Source: Callorhinus ursinus
Taxonomy: Eukaryota; Chordata; Mammalia; Carnivora; Otariidae
Direction: 5' to 3'
Assembly: GCF_003265705.1 (NCBI RefSeq)
Contig: NW_020313168.1
Coordinates: 3,515,214-3,579,213 of the forward strand
DNA length: 64,000 nucleotides
Part shown: positions 1-10,400 of the stretch, piece after piece
Layout: every line of letters begins with the position of its first letter
Numbering within the stretch: position 1 is the stretch's first letter
The notes under the pieces: model-generated
The model's input: the letters and a program-made list of their open reading frames with translations, nothing else
The model's database searches: none
Told to the model about the DNA's origin: nothing
Program-made: the position numbers and the translations under genes

Positions 1-70
1 TTTGGGGAGGGTGCCCTGGAAGGTGGGAGAGGCCGGTCTCTGAGGCTGCGTCTGTCCTCTGTGGCTTTTT

Positions 71-275
71 TTTTTTTTTAATTAAAGATTTTATTTNNNN
101 NNNNNNNNNNNNNNNNNNNNNNNNNNNNNNNNNNNNNNNNNNNNNNNNNNNNNNNNNNNNNNNNNNNNNNNNNNNNNNNNNNNNNNNNNNNNNNNNGGGA
201 CTCGATCCCAGGACCCTGAGATCATGACCTGAGCTGAAGGCAGGCGCTCAACCAACTGAGCCACCCAGGCGCCCC
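71..275 (-). repeat. Can-SINE (tRNA-derived), interrupted by assembly gap
   Basis: A T-rich tail (aagattttattt) and the reverse-complement head (ending ccacccaggcgcccc) flank 100 N's at 97-196. A perfect 18-bp target-site duplication (53-70 and 276-293) brackets the element, so one whole SINE lies here. Confidence 0.93.
97..196. other. assembly gap of exactly 100 N
   Basis: There are one hundred N's inside a SINE. A round 100 usually marks a gap of unknown size. The SINE would be about 205 bp with these 100 bases, which is a normal element length. Confidence 0.98.
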
Positions 276-1318
276 TGTCCTCTGTGGCTTTTTGGTGAAA
301 GGATATTTTGGGGGCTCTGTTGGACATCCTGAAGAGCCTGTGACCGGGAGGGTTGGATGGTTAAGGAGAACAGAATGACACCGCATCCTGAAGGCAAATT
401 TTGCAAAACTCTTCTTCATGTATTTCATTTGGGAAATTTCATTGGGAAATTGGTGAATGTTTAAATTTTGCAATTTTTTCTAATTTCCAGTTTAGAAGGC
501 CCTTTAATCCCCTGCCCTAGAATAGGAAGTCAGTAGCTGTTCACTTCATCTCAGAAGGAGAGTAAATTTTCATTTTTTATTAAATCTTTTCTTTTTTCAA
601 GATTTATTTATTTGAGAGAGAGTGCACACTCACGCACACACACGTGCAAAGGCAGGGGAGGGGTGGTGGGGGGGGAATGAGAACCAACCCCAAGCAGACC
701 CTGCACTGAGCGTGGAGCCCTAGCTGGGACTCCATCTTGTGACCATGAGCCAAAACCAAGATGCCCAACCAGCTGAGCCGTCCAGGTGCCCCCGTTTTTA
801 CTAAATCTTTTGAGACACTGCTCCTCGGTGGCCTCGCTGCTGGGGGTGTCAACAGCATCAACTTGTGTGCTGCTGTTTGGATATAGATGAAAGTAAAGCG
901 CAGTGAGACCTACTGGCCGTGGGTCTCTCTTTGACTTAAAGGGATCGATTGTGAATCTTCTGATAGAAAAATTTTCTCTTTTTCGGCCACCTCATCTTGT
1001 TTTCTGGAGATGGGAGCTCATTAACCTGAGCATTATTTCTATTTCAGTCTTGTGTATTCATCTGAGGAGAACCATTCTCTTATATGGGACAATCTTAATT
1101 TTTCACGTTTTCTTAAAACTTTGCCTTTGACTAAGAGAACCGTGATGTAGAACTGTAAGCTTGCACCTGTGCAGAGCTGCGGGATGAGAAGCCCCATGCC
1201 AGTGGGTCCCCTTTTGCCCTTTTGTATTAAAACCCACGGAAGTGTAGCACCTGTTCCCGGAGGAGTGAGTGGTGCCTCCGAGCCCCAGCCCAGTGACACG
1301 CCTGTCCTCATTACTTAG
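276..1318. other. CYTH1 intron (upstream part) with old Can-SINE
   Basis: This is intron to the left of the first visible Sec7 exon. It holds one diverged minus-strand Can-SINE at about 592-792 (T-rich tail, CACA-rich middle, head ending tccaggtgcccc). Nothing else was recognised. Confidence 0.7.
592..792 (-). repeat. Can-SINE, diverged
   Basis: It has a caagatttatttatttgag tail, a GA-rich middle, and a reverse head reading agctgagccgtccaggtgcc. It is more diverged than most copies in the window. Confidence 0.85.
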
Positions 1319-1431
1319 GCAGTTCCTGTGGAGCTTCCGGCTGCCAGGGGAGGCCCAGAAGATTGACCGGATGATGGAAGCGTTTGCCCAGCGCTATTGC
1401 CAGTGTAATATTGGGGTGTTCCAGTCCACAG
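1319..1431 (+). CDS. CYTH1: CYTH1 exon: Sec7 domain with catalytic Glu
   Basis: This 113-bp exon starts after ttacttag with the last base of an Arg codon and ends before gtaggg in phase 1. It encodes [13 protein letters not shown] through GVFQST. It holds the catalytic glutamate of the ARF-GEF Sec7 fold (GAG at 1350-1352). Confidence 0.96.
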
Positions 1432-4400
1432 GTAGGGCGGCCGCATGCCCCGCTGACGGCCAGCCTTTCACACGAGTCTTTCTGGGCACTAGGTAGTTTC
1501 CAAAACAACAGGGCCTAGGTTCATGCCAAGAACATTGAGTTAAATGGTAGCTATGATAGTAAAAGGTCGGGAATGTTCCAGAAGTCCAGGGAGTAGGAAT
1601 AAGGGGGTGGGAACGTAAGTTGGAGTAGCTGAGACGTAGGCAATGTGCACCTATTAAAAGTCATGCTCTTTGTCTCTGTGGCTCACTTACCTTGCAAGTG
1701 GAAGTTTGGCAAGTACAGCTTAGGAGCAGTTAATAATTGCTGTAGTCACGCTGCGTGGTGGCGGGTGCTGAGCACACTTACGGCGGGGAGCGCGGAGTTA
1801 TGTACAATGCACGCGCACACACTTGTGTGTCTGCCATATTCCAATTTTGTGAAAGAATTTAAAAAATAAAAATGTGTTTAAAAAAGAGGCTTTATTGACA
1901 TGGGAAAAATGCTAATAAGGTCAGCAGAAAAGCAGGATTCAAAACTATGTATCTGTTTTGATTCCAATTTTGTTAAGAATATGCATCTGTGAGCTACATT
2001 TGTGATGTGCTGCACATTTGTGTAGTAAAGCAAAGTAAGTTGTTACCAGGTAGTGGGATTATAGGTATTTTGTATTTTCTTTTTTATACGTTGTGTTGTT
2101 TTTCAGATTGGGGTGTGGGTGTCTGTGGTCTCCTTTGCAATCTGAAATATAATCAGCCTTAAGTTTTGAACACTTGATGCACTTCTTTGTGCCTTGCTCT
2201 TTTTAGTTTGCAGTATATAGCTTTCATTTGGAGGGCACCCAGACCTGTGGATTTGCCTCCTCCTTTTGAGAGCATGGCTTTTAGTCTGGATGTCGTCAGA
2301 CGTTTCTTGGTCCTTCTGGGGGAGGCTTCTGATCCTCTTTGCGCTTTTCTCTTCAGACACTTGTTACGTCCTCTCGTTTGCCATCATCATGTTGAACACC
2401 AGCCTGCACAACCCCAATGTCAAAGATAAGCCCACCGTGGAGAGGTTCATCGCCATGAATCGCGGCATCAACGATGGGGGAGACCTGCCTGAGGAGCTGC
2501 TCCGGGTGAGCTCGCTCTAAGCCAGGAGATGGTGAACTCGAGGCAGGAGAGAGACATATGCTCCACCGAGTGTCTGCTCATAAAACTCATTTAACTGTGT
2601 GACTTCCATTAAGAAATTGGTAGTGAGGCCCAGCGAGGGAATCAGGAGGGGAAAGTGGCTTCTAAGTCTGAAACTAAAAGCGTGAGTGCAAGTCAGGCTG
2701 CTTTCTTTTCTTTCTTAATTATCCATTAGGTGCCTTATTTATTTTGTCTCTGAGAGCTGCCTGAAGGCAGAACTGGTCATGTTCTTCTCTTCGCAGTGCC
2801 TGACAAATGCATGGCACATAACCGATGCTTATTGAATGAATGAAGAGAAAGGGGGAGGGAGAAGAGATATTTCTAGAACCAGAGACATGCAATGTCATCT
2901 TTTATCCCAGAATCTGTATGAGAGCATAAAAAACGAACCCTTTAAAATCCCAGAAGATGATGGGAATGACCTCACTCACACTTTCTTCAACCCAGACCGG
3001 GAAGGCTGGTTATTGAAACTTGGTAAGTAATGCACTCTGGGTTAGGGCTCCTGGCACAGAAACTGAGAAAGAAAGGATGTGTGCACGCACTCGCACGTAC
3101 ATGCACTGCGGGAGAGTGGGGGTTGGTTACAGGAGGCACTATGGAGAGACTTTGGTATGAACTGCTAGTGTTCTCACGAGATCCATCTCCGGAAAGGGAG
3201 TAAATGCACAGTCAGTGCCCCCTTGGGATATAGAGATAGTGTTGGGTACAGATTCGCTCTGCATAAACACTGCTCCCATGGGTTTGCGCTCCACTTTTTT
3301 ACTCTGGAATTGATTGGCCAGGTTTTGTTTCAAGGCAGTTCCCGAAGAACCTGGTCCCTTTCCTTTCTCCGCCCTCTCCGTCCCGGGGAGGGTGGCCAGC
3401 CGTGTCCATCTCTCTACTTCCCATCACACAGATTTGTATCTGGTGCTCCCGCCTCCCCCACACCCCAGTGCATCATCACTTCCTGCTGCATCTGGCTCCC
3501 CACAGGCAGAATGCATGGCAAACCTGAGCCCTTGGCTGCAATGCGACCCACAGCGCTCTTACTCATTCTCGGGCAGTGGTCCCCCACCCCGCCCCGCCCA
3601 ACCTGCTTTCCAGTCCAGATCAGCCACTTTAATGATTTTGTTCATTCAGAAAAATTTTTTTAAAATATTCCTCTTCCCTCGGCCAAAAGTGAGGTTATGT
3701 TGCTGAGATTTGTGGTCATTCCTGGAGGTGATAGAGTAACCAAGAGGAAAAGTAGGGTTTTCATGACATTTGTGCCCGGATGTGATTATTTCATTAATTG
3801 TTCCAGAACACTGAGAGAGCCCCTGGACATAATGAGCACTTTTTTGGCCCTGAGAGGATACATTCCTCTCTTTTCTTCGGCCTTGCCTTTTGATTCCCTC
3901 ATCACCAGGAGGTGCTCGTTAGAATGATGCCCCCTCTACCATTTCGGCTACTAGGCCTGGTGAAATTAGAAGTCATTCCTCTCTTGGCGATGACTGAAGC
4001 CTCTGAGAAGTGCTGAAATGGAGTCTGTTTTAATTTCTGATGAGTTCAGGTAGCAGTAGGATTTATATGTCCTTTAAAAAGCATATCCCAAGTCCTCGTG
4101 TTTATATATAATGACTTAATTCATGAATTCTGAAAGCACCACTTCCCCAATGGGAGTTTTGACTTAGCTCTTGAGATGGTCAGCATTTCTCAGGCCTTTA
4201 AGCCAGTAGAATCCTTGAAGTGAAGGTTCTAAAATTGCTAACCCCAGAGCCAGCCAGCCTGCCCTGCACCTTTCCTGCCAGATGGATCGAGCTGAAAGGA
4301 AAACCACTGGAAATTTAAAAAGTACATCGAAGTTTAGATTTACTTCCCCTCCAGTGAAATTTGTTTAAATGCTAATGCTGAGTGTTAGCTTTGACAGCCC

Positions 4401-7400
4401 AGATGCTAAAATTAGAACAGTGCAGAGATTATCTTGGCTCTTGTACCAGGATGACATGTAAATTCATGAGGCATCCCATATTTTTAAAAGGAAAAAAAAA
4501 TTAACAAAATGTGGGACTTGTTTTTAGGTCATTGCATTACCTTTTCTAAAGCTCCTCCAAACCCCTAACTCTTCATACTGTGTTTTCATTGTAGCCACTT
4601 AGGATCACCCCTGTGTACTTACGTGCTGCAGAAGGCAGGCTTCCAGCCATCTGCAGTTGTGTGTGTATGTCCGTGTATGCATATAGCCGTAAGAATGTGT
4701 ATTCTCGTGTGCACACATGTGTACGTATGTATTCATGGGAATATGTGTGTGAATTCTTACACACACCTTAAAAAGTGACAGCCATCTGCAGAAAGACATT
4801 AAATTTTCCCCCCAAATTTTCCTCTCTTAGCTCTGGATTCTGGATAGACCAATAAACATTAGCTTTGTGAGCATGGATCTGCGGCATATTTGGGGCCAGG
4901 TTTTCGGGAGTGCCGCAGAGCCCGCCTTCACCAGGTGGTGTGTGGCAGGTGAAACGGGGCTCCCCCATTCACATGCCATACAGTGGCGTTCGCCCCGCTT
5001 AGTGATTTTATGTTTGGCTTCCCCAGGGCAGATGTGAATGACTAATACGTTGCACTTTAAGATTAAGGAGTTTGGTTTAATTTCTTTGTTTTAATTTTCT
5101 TTTCTCCCTCATTTGTATGTTTCCATGATTTTGGCTCTCCTTTTCCTTGCCCCAAACTCCAGGAGGTATGTAATCCCCCCAACCTGCTCGCTCGCTCTGC
5201 CAAGGCCACTGTACTTGCTGCAGCGTTTTCTTATTTTGTTATTTTTGGTTATTTTGTTTTTTAATTGCTGGTGGTAGTGTTACTGCTGCTTCTAACTTAT
5301 TGTACAGTCCCTAGGGAACTGGTCAGGATCAGGGGTCCATGTTTCCCTTTAGGACTAGTGCGTAGTGCATCAGACAGCTAGGCACCAGGCCGTGGGGTAA
5401 TTTAAACTTCACTGAATGCGGTAACGCAAGAAAACATACTAAGAGTGGGTTTATAAAAACAGAGAAAGTATTCACTGAATTTTCTCTTGGAAAGATTGGC
5501 CAGGCATATTCTGTACGTGTTGCATTCAAATTGACCACAGCTGTGAATTACAGTAATTTCTGAAGAGGAGGAAGAGAAGGAGGGTCTGACTTCCCAGCGC
5601 CACGTGCTTCTAATATGCCCTGCTCAGAAAGCACGCCAGGACAAGAAGTAAATGAGACAGCTTGGGACATTTGCCTTTGCATGAAGCGGGGAAGTGGCAT
5701 CCCCTAAACTCAAAGGATGCCGAGTTTGGCGGGGAGGTGGGGAGACAAAGACCAAAAGCCCACCCCAGAAGTCCTGGGTATTAGGGGAGGGCATTACGAC
5801 CTCAGCTCCGTATTCCATGTTCTGTTTTGTTTTATTCCCTCCTCTTTTTCAGTGAATATTGTTAAAAACCCAAAATTGGCCTCTTAGTTATGTTGTTGGT
5901 ATCTCCTGTCCATTTGCTGATTTGGGGGTTACGTGTTCCTAGAGGAGGAACTCCTCAGGTGTGTGCTGCAGCGTTACTTGAGCAGAGCCGCACGCAGAGA
6001 AGAGCCCCAGTGCTCACAGTCGTTAGCACGTTCTGGGGACTTGGCGGTGCTGGGGAAGCTGGCGCCTGGCCTTCGCATCGGGGGTGGGGGGTGTCCTGTG
6101 AGTTCCACAGGGACTGTCCTAGGTGCGCGCATTGGTCTGTCTGCTTGTTTCATGTCTGTTTCTTTCAACATGGAAATGCCCCCCCCGGACCGCCGTGATG
6201 CCTCTCACGGCAGAGGTCCCTGTAACACAGCCAGTTGTCAGGGGGAGTCACCAAGCTTTTGTAATCAGGGAGGGGATCTTTCCAGCTTTGCTTTTCCTCC
6301 GAGATTTCCTTCCACCTTCTTCTTTTTCGCGTCTGACCCCTCCTCCATGACCTCCTAAGCCCCAGGGGCCCCCGGGTGGTCCTGTGGTGGGGGGGAGCGC
6401 ATGGGAGTCAGCATGGGTTGAGGTGTCCTGTGTACCGAGCCCTGCGTGGAGATGAAGGCCCAAGAGGTAGAAGAGCTGATTTCTCCAGGCTCTGAAGGGG
6501 GGGCGGGGGGTTCCTTTCCATAACATATTGGCTCCGGTTCTAAATATAGTCCTCTTTTTCTTCCTCATTTGTTTTGATCCTGCCCAGGCTTTCCCATTTT
6601 CTACTTGCATGTCATATTTCCATCTGTGGTTTTTTTCTTAATTCATGCCCTAGGGCCTTAGGGACCAGAGGCACATGCTCACATAAACCGACAAATTGCT
6701 GCTGGTGGGGGCAGTCCTAGCACAGGGCCTCTGCGGGTGGGCAGCAGGTGCATGCTGGCGGCAAAGGCCTCTGTACCCTAGGTCTGTGCAATTCATGATC
6801 GACCACTTAACCTCCCCGAGACTTCAGGCCCCCACACAGAGCCATAAAAGGGACCGGAAAGTCCAACCAGCCTTCTGCTCGATGCTGGGACCAGTGCTGG
6901 GTGCGCCCTCTCCGTAATGTTATGTGCAGTGCTCCAGCCATGGCGTCCCGTCAGGAGACCCGGCGTGAGCACGTGGCAGCACGCCCGAGCTCTCGGCTCA
7001 GCTGCCTGTGCTGAGGGACGAGAGAGAAAGCATGACTAAGGTCATACCAGCTCTGCACCCCATGGTGAAGACCGGACAAGTGATAATCCCTGGAGGTTTA
7101 AGTCTTAGCAAGAAGAACATATACTGTCGAGGTAGTAAGAAGTGCGTAGAAAATGGCAGGCATATCGTAACATGGGAAGGCCTTTGCATGACTTCTGTGT
7201 GGTTCACATTCAGAAAGCTGCCCCTTGCCCCGATGTAAGCAGACGAAGACAAGGTTCGGCTCACGGCCGTGCAGGGGGCGGGAGGTGGCTTCACTGAAAC
7301 AGCCCACAGCCAAGCCTCCCTCCCCGATGTCCTTCCAAGCATAGCTTCACTGCCCCAGCATTGCTGCTTCACCAGGGAGGTGGTGGGGCCCTTCGGGGCT

Positions 7401-10400
7401 CACAGCCACCACTGTCCATGCTCCTTTGGCCCGCGACCCCTCCCATAGCTCATTGTGTTCAGAGCTCAGGTGAGAAGTCCAGGCTTGGAAAGGCTCCTGA
7501 GCTCTTCTGCTCACTTGTGGGTTCCTCCCCTGTGCAGGAACTCCACCTTGTCTCATCCAGGACTCTGGGGAAATTTCATTTGTAGGACACTGGCCCAGGG
7601 CCTGAAAGCCAGTATAGAAATGCACTATAAGCAGGAAGGTGGGGTAGAGGGGGAAACCACAGGGGTTTGGGTTCCACATTCCAGGAAAACTCTAGATCTG
7701 ATTGTGAAGGGGTTAACATGTCTGATGAAGCCCTGCATATGTATGTGCCCTGGGCTGGGCGCCCTCACAGTGCAGCTGGGACCGGGGCTGCCCCTCTCCC
7801 CTCTTCTTCTTCCGTTGGCCCACTCCCACCACAGCAGCAGCTACTGCTGGTACCGCTCCAGCCCGGTCAGGTGTGCATTGCGTGTCCTTGTTGCCCGGGG
7901 TGCCTCCCCCCACGCCATATGCTCTCATCCCGCTGTCCTCAGCTCATCTCCAGGTGCCGCCTGACTTGCTTGCTCGGCTTGTACCACGGACCTTCACTCT
8001 GTGAAAGGTGCTTCTGTTTGGGCTCTGTGTCTTGTTACTGATGTAAACTCTGCCATGGTCTCAGTGTTCTCTGGGTGCCCTGCCCCTCGTGCTCTCTGAG
8101 GGAGGGTTCTGCGTTACGGAGCCTGCACGGACCGGTTGGCTCCTGTCCGACATGCATCTCTGTTTGCTCTGCAGGTGGCAGGGTCAAGACTTGGAAAAGA
8201 CGCTGGTTTATTCTGACTGACAACTGCCTTTACTACTTTGAATATACAACGGTGAGCATCTGCTGGTCCACTGTGGGACTGAGGGTGGGCCAGGCCCCCG
8301 TGTCTGCACGACTCCAGTCCGATGTGCTTAGAGGAGGCCCCGGGGAGGGCTGGGAAGAGACTTGAGGTGAACAGGAGGAGCTAGAACAGACCCCAGAGTC
8401 GGGGGCCCTGAAGATGACGTGGGCGTCCTGCCAAAGGCATGGTGGCTGGCAGCCGCCATCCAGCTCTGGACCGGGGCGAGAGAAGCCTGGCCAGGAGAAG
8501 GCGGCAGCCTGGCGTTACACACGGCGTTAGAGGTGGGGTTTAGAGCCGGGCCGGAAAGAGTGAACGTGGGTCAGGCGCCAAGACAGTCTGTGACCCCTTG
8601 AAAGGGGGATGAAAATCACCATGTGGAGCATTCCGGTTTTCTGGATTCGGGAGAAGCAGCCCAGGGGTGAAAGACGTAATAGAGGAGAAGGAAGTTAAAT
8701 GAAATGGAGGAAGTTGGGAATTACCCAGAGTTTGAAGTTTTCTTCAACCCTACAAGTCCTGTTGGTTTTCAGTGGGAATGGAGTCACACCACAGATAGGT
8801 GTTACATGTAAGTCTCTTTCATAATAAGCACCTGTGAGAATAAAACTGATAAAGTAAGACCTTTATCGAAGCTCCCTCTGGGGCAGCGCCCAGCAGGCCC
8901 GGCCGGCCGGCTTCACACTGGCTGCCCACCTGTCACTTGATCCTTTCTCGTGTCTCCGTTGGGCTCGGCAGCGTGGGGCTCAGGTCTTCACTGAGTAAAA
9001 GTCACAGATCCTACTGAGACCGTGGAGACGCGGAAGGACCGTGTCTGACGAGTGTAGAGCGTGGTAGGACGTGGTTGATAAGTGCGAGGCCGGGGCGCTA
9101 GCCTAGGTAGGAACCAGGGCACCGGCACGTGCCTGGGCGAGGTAGGAACCAGGGCACCGGCACGTGCCTGGGCGAGGTAGGAACCAGGGCACCGGCACGT
9201 GCCTGGGCGAGGTAGGAACCAGGGCACCGGCACGTGCCTGGGCGAGGCGGCCGTCCTCCGTGGCGCTCCGTTGTCTCGGACGCCGTGCGGATGTAGCCTC
9301 TCACGCAGGGAGTGGGGATTACTCGCTGCCGCAGGCTGCTCATTATGACACTCAGTAATTTTCCTACCGTTCGCCCCCAGAGTGCCACTGTCAACAGCCG
9401 AGTACGTTCCTTTCTGTCCCCTCCCACCCCCGCCCGGCCCATAGTTTGCCTTTTTCTCAAAGATATCTAGACTGGTGGCATCTTTAAAGTCTCCTTGGGA
9501 TTTTTTTCACTCTTCTTTGGGTTAAAACGAAACATACACAGGCATCTAAGCAATATGCCCTAAGTTCGGGAGTGGGCTCAGTGGTGACGTGTGCAATTCC
9601 AGAATGCCGTGGTTCTTCCCGATGCTGACTGTGGTGGCATCGCCTGAATCCCACACTCCCTTCAGCAGCATTGTCTTGGGCCACAGACATCAGAGAATGT
9701 GTCTCTGCCGACACGGGGGGCCCCAGAGTTAGGACGGTAGGCAGAGCTTCCACGCAGAAGCACCTAACAGTGCGGGAAATCCAGGGGCAGGAGGAGGGGG
9801 CTGGCAGCCGGGGAAGGAAGAGCGACCACTGCCTCTGTGCAGCGCAGCCACTGGAAGCAGGGACAGAGGCTACGGCCTGGGGGTGCCGAGCGGAGGGGAG
9901 CCCTGCCCCATGGAGCCCCACCACCTCCCCACTGCCCTGAGTCCAGGAGACACTAACAGAGTAGGACTTTTGCCCTCTTCCTGTCAGCGAGCGGTAAAGT
10001 CTGCCGCTGGGTAGGAACTGGTGAAGCGGGAAAGTGAGAAAGTGGGCCTCATTTCCTGCAGCGGCAGTGAGGGCTCCGAGCTGTGAACTCAGTGGGAGAG
10101 CTGTCCACAGGGGGTGCGCCCGTGAGCAGCCCACCCACCCCCATGCAGGACGGCTGCGGTCCCAGCAGAGAGCCCGAGCGCGGCAGGTGTCTGAGCCAGC
10201 CCTGCCCTCCACTCGCCGCTCTCTCCTGAGACCTTGGAAGGGGCCAGAACACAAGTGTGATGTATGTGGACTGTAACTGATGTATGACTTATGTAATAAT
10301 AAGTGAAAACTGTAAGGAGTGGAACAGATTACCCCAGGATAAAATCACCGTCGTAGAGGAAAGGTTTGGAACAGTCACAGAGATCGCATCTGAAAAAGAC

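Noticed and set aside
9106..9245. Regular repeats as a possible CRISPR array
   Set aside because: The units are contiguous with no spacers and lie in a mammalian intron, so this is a minisatellite.
9484..10254. 256-codon minus-strand open frame in a CYTH1 intron
   Set aside because: GC-rich sequence with a Ser/Ala/Arg/Pro-rich product, no domain, no splice or promoter context. Best explained by composition.
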